Below are positions 16,919 through 24,112 of a DNA stretch of 34,423 nucleotides, one piece after another (the stretch's first letter is position 1; each line of letters opens with the position of its first letter). The position numbers and the translations under genes were made by a program. The stretch is from the NCBI GenBank assembly GCA_035623275.1, contig DASPTT010000109.1:1-34423 (forward strand), given 5' to 3'. This DNA comes from DASPTT01 sp035623275 (lineage in GTDB: Bacteria; Actinomycetota; Acidimicrobiia; Acidimicrobiales; UBA8190). The notes beneath the pieces were generated by a model, which worked only from the letters and a program-made list of their open reading frames with translations, was not told the DNA's origin and made no database searches.

Positions 16919-18580
16919 TCAGGTCCCCGGAGGAATTCCAGGGGTCGCGGATGCCGGCGCGCGGTCGGGGCGACGCGCCTCCCGACGCGCCTCGGCGCGC
17001 CGTTCCGCCTCGATCCGCTCGAGGTCGTGTGTGTCGTGGTCCACGTGCGCCATGGCCTGCGCGAGGAGCCCGTGCCCGGCCTGCTGCCCGATCAGCCGGT
17101 GCATCTGCTGCGCGATCCGGCGGTACGAGGGATGGCCCTGCGGCCCGGAGCGCAGCTCGATCACGTGCATCGCCTCGCGCGCGTTCATCTGCATCACGTA
17201 GCGGATCCGGTATCCGAGCGCCAGCGCGTAGGGCGCCTGCTCCGGGCACGGCGCGACGAGCGCGTCGTAGAGGTCGGCGGACCGTTCCATCGACGAACGA
17301 TATATATCGGCCATCCCCGCCTCGTCGACGAGGTCGGGGACGTCGAAGCCGAGTCCCGGGCCGAGGCGCTGCCACTCGATGGTGAGCATGCGGTGGCGCT
17401 GCATGTCCCGGAAGGCGCCGTAGTCGGAGACCACCTCGAAGCGGTAGTCGGTGCGCTCCAGGGCGCGACCGGGCCGGTGCCGGCGGTTGCTCCGCCGCCC
17501 CACGTACGCCTCGACGATGGCCCGGCGCTCCTCCGCTCCCAGCGCCCGCACCCTGGCCAGGACCTCGTCGTCGGGCAAGGTGGTGGCGGGCATGCACATG
17601 GCCGCCACCACCTTCTCCTCGCCCTCGGGGTCCCAGTCCACGAGGGTCACCGCGTCGGGCGCGGGGTGCTCCTCACGGCCGTCGGGCCACAGCCGGGCGA
17701 CCACCTCGTCGGTGGCCGCCCGCGTGCGCTCGAGGTAGTCGGACCACGCCACGCCCCGGTCCTCGAGATCGACGCGCTGGAGGAACGACGGGATCACCTT
17801 GCGCAGCTCCGTCAGCATCATCGCCCCGTAGGCCCGCGCCTCGGGCAGCGGGTGGGCGCGCATGCGCAGCAGCAGCGCTTCGTAGGCCTGGCCCGTCCCG
17901 TAGATGCCGACGTTGGACAGCGACCCGGCGGGCAACAGGCCGCGCAGGGCGTCGAGGGCCTTGGCCCGGATCGACTGGCGGTAGACGAAGTCGGAGTCGC
18001 CCGGCTGCTGGGGGTAGCGGCGCGCCAGCCAGCTCTGGAGCCCCGGCAGCAGCTGCGCGTACGTGTCGAACATCCGGTCCATCTCGCCCACGTAGCGGGC
18101 CCCGAGGGCGGACTCGAGGACGTCGGGGTCGCGGTAGTAGCGGTAGTGGCCCGTGGGGAGCCGGTGGTCGTAGGCGATGTAGCGCGTCGACTGCTCGAGG
18201 TACGCCATGAGCCGGCCCCACTCGAGGACCTTGGTCAGGAGGTTGGACGCCTGCTCGCAGGCCAGATGGACCCCGCCGAGCTGCGCCACCGAGTCGTCGC
18301 CGTACTCGAGGAACACCCGGTCGTAGAGCTCCTCGGCGCGGCGCAGCCCCACCGTGGCGTCGATCCCCACGTCACCGCTCACGTCGAGGTCGCCCACGAA
18401 CTCGTCGAGGAAGAGCCGGCGCAGGCTCTTGGGCGAGCGGGAGTAGCGGGCGAAGAGCGCGCCCTTGACCACCTCTGGCAGGTTCACCAGGGCGAACACG
18501 GGACCCTCGAGGTTGGTGACGTAGCGGCGGAGGACCTCCGCCTCCTCGTCGCTGAAGTGCTCGTCGGCGTAGGGCAACAT
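16919..18580 (-). CDS. double-length ThyX-like protein (tandem flavin-dependent thymidylate synthase domains)
   Basis: The 553-residue product is about twice the length of ThyX and shows two diverged copies of the fold. Copy 1 (about 25-270) has WGRLMAYLEQSTRY at 121-134, which keeps the second half (ExSxRY) of the ThyX signature RHRxxSxNExSxRY but not RHR, and a later IRAKALDALRGLLPAGS helix. Copy 2 (about 320-520) has MQRHRMLTIEWQR with RHR at 395-397 but lacks ExSxRY, and carries MNAREAMHVIELRSGP, typical of the dUMP/FAD-binding C-terminal helix. True ThyX makes dTMP from dUMP with FAD. Whether this protein does is open. It follows helY with a 12-base gap and is the last gene of that operon. 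Confidence 0.78.
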   Translation of the reverse strand: MLPYADEHFSDEEAEVLRRYVTNLEGPVFALVNLPEVVKGALFARYSRSPKSLRRLFLDEFVGDLDVSGDVGIDATVGLRRAEELYDRVFLEYGDDSVAQLGGVHLACEQASNLLTKVLEWGRLMAYLEQSTRYIAYDHRLPTGHYRYYRDPDVLESALGARYVGEMDRMFDTYAQLLPGLQSWLARRYPQQPGDSDFVYRQSIRAKALDALRGLLPAGSLSNVGIYGTGQAYEALLLRMRAHPLPEARAYGAMMLTELRKVIPSFLQRVDLEDRGVAWSDYLERTRAATDEVVARLWPDGREEHPAPDAVTLVDWDPEGEEKVVAAMCMPATTLPDDEVLARVRALGAEERRAIVEAYVGRRSNRRHRPGRALERTDYRFEVVSDYGAFRDMQRHRMLTIEWQRLGPGLGFDVPDLVDEAGMADIYRSSMERSADLYDALVAPCPEQAPYALALGYRIRYVMQMNAREAMHVIELRSGPQGHPSYRRIAQQMHRLIGQQAGHGLLAQAMAHVDHDTHDLERIEAERRAEARREARRPDRAPASATPGIPPGT

Positions 18581-18592
18581 GCCCGACCCACA

Positions 18593-20674
18593 CTATGGTG
18601 GGCCGCTGTCCCCGGTGGCGGACCCGTCCACGCCGATGCCCGGCGCGCCCGAGGAGGCCGCCACCACGCCACGCTGCAAGGCCCGTGCCGCGGCGTGGGC
18701 GGTCGAGCCGACCGCAGTGCCGGGCGCCACCAGGTCCAGCTGGCGCAGCAGGTCGACGAGCTGCTTCACGTTGCGCACGAAGTCGCCGGGAGCCAGCTCG
18801 GCCCGCTCGAGCACCCGCTCGAGCGACTCCCCCCGGCCCCACCGCCACACCGCGTCGGCCATCCCGGCGTCGGGTGGCCGGGTGCGGGTCAGGCGTGCCT
18901 GCTCCTGCTCCTGGCGCAGTCCCTCGGCGATGGCCGCCACCTGCTCCAGGCGGGCGACGAGCGGTCGCGGGGGGCGGGGCTCGGGTCGCCAGCGCCCGGC
19001 CCGGACCTCGAAGGTGCAGGACGACACCACGGCCGCCAGCCCCGGCGGGTCCAGGTCGTCGAGCACGCCGTCGAGGAGGATCTCGGCCACGAGCAGGTCG
19101 GACTCGTGGTAGATGCGGGCCAGCGCCTCCCCTCGGTCCGTGAGGGTCCAGGGGGCGATCGCCACGTAGCCCCGTTGCTCGAGGTGGCGCAGGACCCGGT
19201 CGAGGCGCTGCGACAGGGCGTGGTGGTGGCGCCGGTCCACGAACTGTGCGAACGAGCGGTCGAGCACGTAGTGGGCCTGGTCGGCCCGGTATCGGCGCAC
19301 CAGGTTCACGGCCAGGTTGTAGGTGGGCCGGAAGGACGAGCGGAGGTCGGGTGGCGGTGAGGTGGCCAGCGAGGCCACCGCCCCGAAGGACACCGCCGGG
19401 CTCCAGGGGACGACGGCGTGGCCGACGGTGTCGAGGCCACGGCGCCCGGCGCGCCCGGTGAGCTGCGCGTACTCGCCGGCGCTCAGCTCGCTGCGCCCGT
19501 GCTCGCGCACCTTGGTCAGCCGTTCGATGACGACGGTGCGGGCGGGCATGTTGATGCCCAGCGCCAGGGTCTCGGTGGCGAACACGACCTTCAGGAGGCC
19601 GGCGGCGAAGCAGTCCTCCACCGCCTCGCGGAACGCGGGGATCATGCCCGCGTGATGTGCGGCCACACCGGCCTCGAGGCCGGCCAGCCATTCGCCGTAG
19701 CCGAGGACGCGCAGCTCGGCGTCGGAGAGCTCCTCGGTGTGCGCCTCGGCGCGCCGGCGGATCTCGGCACGCTCCTCCGGATCGGCCAGGCGGACGCCGT
19801 CCTGCAGGCAGTGGCCGACGGCGTCCTCACACGCGGCGCGGCTGAAGATGAAGACGATCGCAGGCAGCATGGCGCGCGCCGCGAGCTCCTCGATGAGCTC
19901 CGTGCGCCGGGGTGTGGTCATGCGCAGCGACCGGATCCCGCCCGGGCGCCCCGCGGCTCGGGTCACGCGCCGGTCGAGCTCGAGCGCGCGCGGGTCGGGC
20001 TTCCCGTCGCGCAACGGCGCCACCAGGTCCACGACACGCGTGCCGCGGGCGGCGACGGCCACGTGGTTGACCAGCTCGACCGGGCGGGTGCGCTCGACGA
20101 TCACTTCGGTGGGCCCGCGCACGCTCTCGATCCACGACCCGAGCTCGGGCGCGTTGGCGACGGTCGCCGACAGGCACACGAAGCCCACGCCGGGGGGCGA
20201 GAGGATGATCACCTCCTCCCACACCGAGCCCCGGTAGGGGTCCTGGAGGTAGTGGACCTCGTCGAGGACCACGAGCCCGAGCTCCTCCAGGGTCGGCGAC
20301 AGGGCGAAGATCATGTTGCGCAGGACCTCGGTCGTCATCACCACCACCCGGGCGTCGGGGCGGTAGCTGACGTCGCCGGTGAGGAGGCCGACGTGCTCGG
20401 TGCCGTACACCGCGGCGAGCTCGGCGTGCTTCTGGTTCGACAGGGCCTTGAGCGGCGTGGTGTAGAAGGCCGTGCGCCCTTCCGCCAGCACCCGGGCCAC
20501 GCCGTAGTCGGCGACGACGGTCTTGCCCGACCCCGTGGGCGCGGCCACGAGGACGTTGCGCCCCGCGTCGAGCGCGTCGAAGGACTCGAGCTGGAACCGG
20601 TCGGGCGCGAAGCCCAGCCGGGCGAGCACCGAGGCCCGCACGTCACCAGAGGTCACCGGGCCGGGCGTCCCCAC
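18593..20674 (-). CDS. helY: HelY/Ski2-type DEAD-box helicase
   Basis: The 693-residue protein carries the superfamily 2 motifs in order: Q-like DRFQLESFDAL, motif I APTGSGKT, Ia TTPLKALSNQKH, II VVLDEVHYLQD (DEVH), III LSATVAN, IV FIFSRAACEDA, V FATETLALGINMPART and VI QLTGRAGRRGLD. It continues with the winged-helix and C-terminal helical region of Ski2/Mtr4-like helicases but is shorter than mycobacterial HelY (about 900 residues). RNA unwinding or turnover is the inferred role. The start is a GTG 4 bases after the tatC stop, so it is part of the tatA-tatC-helY operon, the same order as in Mycobacterium. Confidence 0.88.
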   Translation of the reverse strand: MGTPGPVTSGDVRASVLARLGFAPDRFQLESFDALDAGRNVLVAAPTGSGKTVVADYGVARVLAEGRTAFYTTPLKALSNQKHAELAAVYGTEHVGLLTGDVSYRPDARVVVMTTEVLRNMIFALSPTLEELGLVVLDEVHYLQDPYRGSVWEEVIILSPPGVGFVCLSATVANAPELGSWIESVRGPTEVIVERTRPVELVNHVAVAARGTRVVDLVAPLRDGKPDPRALELDRRVTRAAGRPGGIRSLRMTTPRRTELIEELAARAMLPAIVFIFSRAACEDAVGHCLQDGVRLADPEERAEIRRRAEAHTEELSDAELRVLGYGEWLAGLEAGVAAHHAGMIPAFREAVEDCFAAGLLKVVFATETLALGINMPARTVVIERLTKVREHGRSELSAGEYAQLTGRAGRRGLDTVGHAVVPWSPAVSFGAVASLATSPPPDLRSSFRPTYNLAVNLVRRYRADQAHYVLDRSFAQFVDRRHHHALSQRLDRVLRHLEQRGYVAIAPWTLTDRGEALARIYHESDLLVAEILLDGVLDDLDPPGLAAVVSSCTFEVRAGRWRPEPRPPRPLVARLEQVAAIAEGLRQEQEQARLTRTRPPDAGMADAVWRWGRGESLERVLERAELAPGDFVRNVKQLVDLLRQLDLVAPGTAVGSTAHAAARALQRGVVAASSGAPGIGVDGSATGDSGPP

Positions 20675-20678
20675 GGGC

Positions 20679-21434
20679 CTACCGGCGCAGGAGCTTGCCG
20701 ACCAGGATCGACGCCTCGTAGAAGGCGTAGAGCGGTACGGCCAGGGCCAGCATCGAGAACGGGTCGCCGCTCGGCGTGACGATGGCCGCCCCCACCACGA
20801 TGAGCACGATGGCCCACCGCCGCCACGAGGCCAGACGGGCCGGGGTGAGGACGCCGGCGAGCTCCAGTGACACGAGGACCACCGGGAACAGGAAGGTGAG
20901 GCCGAACACGGCCATGAGGGCGACGATCAGCCCCAGGTACTTGTTGGGGTCGTAGATCTGGCGCAGGGAGGGCCCACCCACGTTGTCGAGGAAGCGCAGC
21001 GCGTGCGGGAACGTGAAGTACGCCAGGACCGCTCCCATGGCGAAGAGGACGACCGAGGTCACCACGAACGGCACCGCGTAGCGCTTCTCCCGCGGATGGA
21101 GCCCCGGGGTGATGAACCGCCACAGCTCCCACAGGATCACCGGTGAGGCCAGGAAGAGGCCGACGTAGGCGGCCAGCTTGATCCGCAGCGAGAGCCCGTC
21201 GAGCGGCCCCGTGACGTAGAGGCCGCAGTGCGGGGCCACCCGGCAGTAGGGCTCCTGGAGCCAGTGCAGGACCTGGGGGTAGACGACGAAGGCCACCGTG
21301 GCGCCGACGACGAAGGCCACCACGCTGATGATGAGGCGCCGCCGGAGCTCCCCGAGGTGCTCGGCGAGCGTCATGGCGTCTGGCGAGGGGCGGGGCGGCT
21401 TGTCCCGTGAGCGCAACCGCAGGCGCGTGGCCAT
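20679..21434 (-). CDS. tatC: Sec-independent translocase subunit TatC
   Basis: The 251-residue membrane protein recognises twin-arginine signal peptides together with TatB and forms the core of the Tat export complex. The N-terminal signature MTLAEHLGELRRRLI and the conserved first periplasmic loop are clear. Six hydrophobic segments follow, and the PFVVTSVVLFAMGAVLAYF and FGLTFLFPVVLVSLE segments are TatC-typical. The two Cys in the first loop (EPYCRVAPHCGLY) are not in all relatives. It starts at an ATG 12 bases after tatA, with a GAGGGG ribosome binding site that overlaps the tatA stop codon. Confidence 0.95.
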   Translation of the reverse strand: MATRLRLRSRDKPPRPSPDAMTLAEHLGELRRRLIISVVAFVVGATVAFVVYPQVLHWLQEPYCRVAPHCGLYVTGPLDGLSLRIKLAAYVGLFLASPVILWELWRFITPGLHPREKRYAVPFVVTSVVLFAMGAVLAYFTFPHALRFLDNVGGPSLRQIYDPNKYLGLIVALMAVFGLTFLFPVVLVSLELAGVLTPARLASWRRWAIVLIVVGAAIVTPSGDPFSMLALAVPLYAFYEASILVGKLLRR

Positions 21435-21446
21435 GGTCGGGGCCCC

Positions 21447-21923
21447 TCAGTTCATGCTGGGGTCGTCGAGCGCCAGGTCCCCGGGCCCCGCCTCGGGGGC
21501 GGTGGCGGGCCCGTCGCCCGCGCGCGACGTCGACCCGTGCCCGTTCGTGGCGGTGCCGTGCCCGTTGGCCGCGACCGCTCCGGCACCGGGTGGTGACGGC
21601 CCGTCGCCCGCGCTGGGCGCCGCCCCGGCGCCGTCCGCGCCGGGCGACACCCCCGCCACCGCCTCGCGCAGGCCCGCCGCGTGCTGGTCGGCGAGGCCGT
21701 CGAGATAGGCGATCGGCGAGCGCACCGCCTGGGCCACCTGCTGCGGGGAGGGCAGGTCCGGGAACGCCCCGCGCATGTCGCTCTCGAGCTTGCCCCGGAG
21801 CCGGCGCAGGTCGTGCCAGGCGGCCCCCGCCTGGCGGGCGACCTTGGGGAGCTTGTCCGGGCCGAGCACGATGAGCGCGATGACCAGGATCACCAGGATC
21901 TTCGCGGGGCTGAGCGACAACAT
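21447..21923 (-). CDS. tatA: TatA/TatB-family twin-arginine translocase subunit
   Basis: The 158-residue product has the family layout: a short N-terminal membrane helix (ILVILVIALIVLG, residues 9-21), a hinge GPDKLP and an amphipathic helix (KVARQAGAAWHDLRRLRGKL), followed by a long Ala/Gly/Pro-rich tail. The LGPDKLP hinge is closer to TatB than to TatA, which usually has FG before xxLP, so the symbol tatA follows gene position and could be tatB. It leads the tatA-tatC-helY operon. The ATG has GGGAGG only 2 bases upstream, and a TAGACT hexamer ends 9 bases upstream. The IS element begins 116 bases upstream of its start. Confidence 0.88.
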   Translation of the reverse strand: MLSLSPAKILVILVIALIVLGPDKLPKVARQAGAAWHDLRRLRGKLESDMRGAFPDLPSPQQVAQAVRSPIAYLDGLADQHAAGLREAVAGVSPGADGAGAAPSAGDGPSPPGAGAVAANGHGTATNGHGSTSRAGDGPATAPEAGPGDLALDDPSMN

Positions 21924-21932
21924 GGCCTCCCG

Positions 21933-21938
21933 AGTCTA
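21933..21938 (-). promoter_or_regulatory. -10-like hexamer TAGACT for the tat operon
   Basis: TAGACT on the minus strand ends 9 bases before the tatA ATG and gives the tat-helY operon a start of its own, downstream of the inserted IS element. Confidence 0.42.
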
Positions 21939-22039
21939 CGACCGCCACGGCCCCGCTCCGGGTCCGGCGGGTCCCGGCCCTCCGTCCCCTGCCCCGTGGC
22001 CCTCCGTCGGGGCACGGGTGGCGGCCCCGGGCCCTCTCT

Positions 22040-22052
22040 ATGAAGGGGGGCC
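22040..22052 (+). repeat. IS inverted repeat, tatA side
   Basis: ATGAAGGGGGGCC, identical over 13 bases to the complement of 23301-23313. Confidence 0.8.
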
Positions 22053-22190
22053 GGCTGTCAAGGGCTGAGCTCCGAATGTGATCGCCGGGCGGACCAGCGC
22101 CCGGAGGGTTGGGGTGTTCTCATCTCTCTATCGCCTCCTCGTGGAGGATCAGGTCTGATCGGAGAACTCCGGCTGGTCCATCTCAGAACG
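22053..22190 (-). ncRNA. candidate bridge RNA/seekRNA of the IS element (ends approximate)
   Basis: Read on the transposase strand, the segment after the gene holds four hairpins: 22171-22160 (CGGA/TCCG), 22160-22147 (GATCA/TGATC), 22147-22134 (CCTCC/GGAGG) and 22104-22085 (7-bp stem CCGGGCG/CGCCCGG, 6-base loop). Either side of the last hairpin lie two guide-like stretches. AUAGAGAG (22131-22124) is complementary to the left junction CTCTCTAT at 22034-22041. AUCACAUUCGGA (22082-22071) matches the right junction at 23312-23323 in 10 of 12 bases. IS110-family recombinases use such an RNA to pair with target and donor DNA, with guides on both sides of an internal loop. The donor guides were not identified by eye. 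Ends and transcription are inferred. Confidence 0.6.
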
Positions 22191-22196
22191 GGGCCG

Positions 22197-23240
22197 TCAT
22201 GCGGCCAGAGGGCCGTGGGACCTTGCCGGAGCGAAGGGCTGGGACTTGGTGAGCATGTGCCACGCGGCCTCGGCGAGCTTGCGGGCGACGTCGACCCGGG
22301 CCACCTTGTTGCCTCGCTGGCGCCCGAGACGGCGGGCGGTGCGTTGGTAGTGGGCCGCGTAGGCGGGGTGGCGCGCTGCGTGGGTGGCCGCCTCGACGAG
22401 GGCCCAGCGCAGGTACTTGGGGCCGTTCTTGACGAGCGAGCCCCGGTGGTCGGAGCGGCCGGACTGCCTCACGTAGGGACACAGGCCGCTGTAGCCCACG
22501 AGCTTCTTGGGGCTCGAGAACCGGCCGATGTCGCCGATCTCTGACGCGATGGTGTAGCCGAGCACCCAGGCCACCCCGGGCATGGTGGTGAGCAGCGGGA
22601 TGTAGGGGTGGTCTGCTCCCAGCCGGCGCAAGTCCTTCTCGCAGGAGAAGATCTCCTCGTCGAGGGCGTCGATGTGAGCGAGGGCGGCATCCAACGTGGT
22701 GTTCCAGGGCTCGGGGAGCCCGAGGCCGGCGAGCAGTTCGCGGCCGTTGGCGGCGAAGAGGTCCGACACGGGACAGGGCTTGCCGAAGGCGATGAGCGCG
22801 GCGTGGACCCGGTTCTTGAACATGACCCGGTGGCGCACCAGATGGAGGCGATAGCGGGCCCGCTCCCGCTCGGCGCGGACCTCGGGGTCGGGCAGCCAGA
22901 TGGCGGGCACGAGATCCCGCCGGGAGAGCTCGGCGAGCACCCAGGCGTCGATCCGATCCGTCTTGCAGGCCAGTGGGGCCAGGCCCTTCACCTTCACGGC
23001 ATCGGCGATCTCCACCTCCCAGCCGTGGAATTCCAAGGTGTCGTGGATGAAGCGGGCGCCGTTCATCGACTCGATGGCCGCCTGCACCGGTCCGCCACGG
23101 AGGCGGCCGATCTCTCGGGCGAGGTGGGCGAGCCCATCGCGGTCCGGTGGGGCGATCGTCACGTCAACCGTCTCGCCAGCGTCATCGAGGACGTGGACGT
23201 CCAGCCGCGTCCTGCTCAAGTCCAATCCAACGTGCAACAT
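22197..23240 (-). CDS. IS110-family transposase (DEDD recombinase)
   Basis: The 347-residue protein begins with the RuvC-like domain MLHVGLDLSRTRLDVHV. The DEDD residues are visible as Asp7, Glu57 (in AAIESMNG), Asp95 and Asp98 (KTDRIDAW). The C-terminal Tnp domain (about 195-300) includes TTMPGVAWVLGYTIASEIGD, PKKLVGYSGLCPY and GRSDHRGSLVKNGPKYLRWA, where the nucleophilic serine of this family is expected. Length is normal and there are no frameshifts, so it looks intact. The enzyme moves the element as a circle with RNA guidance. The ATG at 23240 has an AAAGGAGG ribosome binding site 11 bases upstream, inside a strong stem. Confidence 0.92.
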   Translation of the reverse strand: MLHVGLDLSRTRLDVHVLDDAGETVDVTIAPPDRDGLAHLAREIGRLRGGPVQAAIESMNGARFIHDTLEFHGWEVEIADAVKVKGLAPLACKTDRIDAWVLAELSRRDLVPAIWLPDPEVRAERERARYRLHLVRHRVMFKNRVHAALIAFGKPCPVSDLFAANGRELLAGLGLPEPWNTTLDAALAHIDALDEEIFSCEKDLRRLGADHPYIPLLTTMPGVAWVLGYTIASEIGDIGRFSSPKKLVGYSGLCPYVRQSGRSDHRGSLVKNGPKYLRWALVEAATHAARHPAYAAHYQRTARRLGRQRGNKVARVDVARKLAEAAWHMLTKSQPFAPARSHGPLAA

Positions 23241-23247
23241 GATGTCT

Positions 23248-23306
23248 GGGGCCTCCTTTGGTGCTGGTTCCGGAGAGAACCCAAAGTTCCCACCGGAGGA
23301 GGCCCC
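23248..23306 (-). promoter_or_regulatory. transposase leader hairpin that pairs the ribosome binding site
   Basis: A perfect 9-bp stem joins 23298-23306 to 23248-23256 and includes most of the AAAGGAGG ribosome binding site (23259-23252). Inside it CCAAAG/CTTTGG (23281-23286 with 23256-23261) and GGTTC/GAACC (23266-23270 with 23277-23281) can extend the fold. A transcript entering from lepB would contain the whole stem and hide the site. Confidence 0.55.
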
Positions 23307-23313
23307 CCTTCAT
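23301..23313 (-). repeat. IS inverted repeat, lepB side
   Basis: GGCCCCCCTTCAT, the exact complement of 22040-22052. Confidence 0.8.
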
Positions 23314-23318
23314 GACAT

Positions 23319-24056
23319 TCAGAAGACGTGGATCTGGCTCAGCGGCCAGAAGCGCAGGACGACGTGCCCCACGACGATGGAGCCGGGGATCGGCCCGAAG
23401 AAGCGGCTGTCCTCGGAGTCGCCGCGGTTGTCGCCCATGACGAAGTACTCCCCCGGCGGGATCGTCTGGCGCACGATGGCCGGGCCCGGGTTGGCCCGGG
23501 CGTTGGCGGTGAGCCACGGTTCGCTGATCGGGCGCCCGTTGACGAGGACCTGGCCGTTGGGTGCCGACGAGATCGTCTCGCCCGGCAGCCCGACGACCCG
23601 CTTGACGAGGTCCTTGATGTCGGTGGCCGCCGTCTCCCCCGGCGGCCGGCCGAAGACCACGATGTCGCCACGATGGATGTCGTGGAGGTGGTAGGCGAGC
23701 TTGTTGACCAGGATCCTGTCGCCGACCATCAAGGTCGGCTCCATCGACTGCGACGGGATGTAGTAGGTCCCGACGACGTATTGGCGCATGCCGTAGGCGA
23801 CGCCGACGGCGATGAGGATGACGAACGCCCACTCGATGACCCAGCGCGCCCCGCGCCGGGCCGCGGAGGGCGCGCCTGCATCGACCTGCCCGCCGCCGGC
23901 CACGGCCGGGGGCAGGTCGTGGAACACGGTGCCGCGGCCGCCGGGCGCGCCCGGGGTGCCGGCGTCGCCGTCCGCCCCGCCCGCGACGTCGGGCGTCACC
24001 GGCTCGTCACCGGGCGCGAGGGGCGCGGCCGAGGGTTGGGAGGGTTCGTGCACCAC
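23319..24056 (-). CDS. lepB: signal peptidase I
   Basis: The 245-residue membrane protease cuts signal peptides from exported proteins. An N-terminal cytoplasmic tail of about 70 residues, rich in Pro, Gly and Ala, precedes one transmembrane helix (about 73-90). The catalytic Ser104 lies in YYIPSQSMEPTL and the Lys152 base in DLVKRVVGLPGE. GDIVVFGRPPGE and VMGDNRGDSEDSRFFG are the remaining conserved boxes. The Ser/Lys dyad is complete, and the C-terminus VVLRFWPLSQIHVF looks normal although the IS end is 5 bases beyond the stop. Two adjacent GTG codons (24056, 24053) can start it. TAGCCT ends 9 bases before the first. Its place beside tat genes makes an export-related neighbourhood. Confidence 0.92.
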   Translation of the reverse strand: MVHEPSQPSAAPLAPGDEPVTPDVAGGADGDAGTPGAPGGRGTVFHDLPPAVAGGGQVDAGAPSAARRGARWVIEWAFVILIAVGVAYGMRQYVVGTYYIPSQSMEPTLMVGDRILVNKLAYHLHDIHRGDIVVFGRPPGETAATDIKDLVKRVVGLPGETISSAPNGQVLVNGRPISEPWLTANARANPGPAIVRQTIPPGEYFVMGDNRGDSEDSRFFGPIPGSIVVGHVVLRFWPLSQIHVF

Positions 24057-24065
24057 GGGAGGGTG

Positions 24066-24071
24066 AGGCTA
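24066..24071 (-). promoter_or_regulatory. -10-like hexamer TAGCCT for lepB
   Basis: TAGCCT on the minus strand ends 9 bases before the first GTG of lepB, in the 56-base gap after pafA. Confidence 0.42.
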
Positions 24072-24112
24072 CCCGAGCACTTCGCTGCGTTGGGACCGCG
24101 TGCGCACGACGC

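Larger units (their letters stand above)
22040..23313 (-). mobile_element. IS110-family (IS1111-like) insertion sequence, about 1.27 kb
   Basis: The element is bounded by a perfect 13-bp inverted repeat, ATGAAGGGGGGCC at 22040-22052 and its complement at 23301-23313. It contains one transposase gene on the minus strand, 73 bases of leader and about 157 bases of structured non-coding DNA after the gene. Both outer ends read AT, which could be the two-base core shared by target and ends in IS110 recombination. Inverted ends and a downstream non-coding segment fit the IS1111 group better than the IS110 group. The exact ends may extend a few bases past the repeats, because IS1111 repeats are subterminal. 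It sits between tatA and lepB. Confidence 0.8.

Noticed and set aside
16319..19360. 1,013-codon plus-strand open frame
   Set aside because: It is antisense to the DUF4193, ThyX-like and helY genes, which have clear motifs. Its sequence is Val/His/Gly-rich as expected from the complement of GC-rich codons.
22105..22123. AUGAGAA on the RNA strand as a donor guide for the IS end ATGAAGG
   Set aside because: Only the first four bases agree before mismatches; too weak to claim.
23241..23313. The 5' leader of the transposase as the bridge RNA locus
   Set aside because: It is only 73 bases, its structure is one nested hairpin over the ribosome binding site, and no stretch was found matching the insertion flanks, whereas the 3' segment has two.
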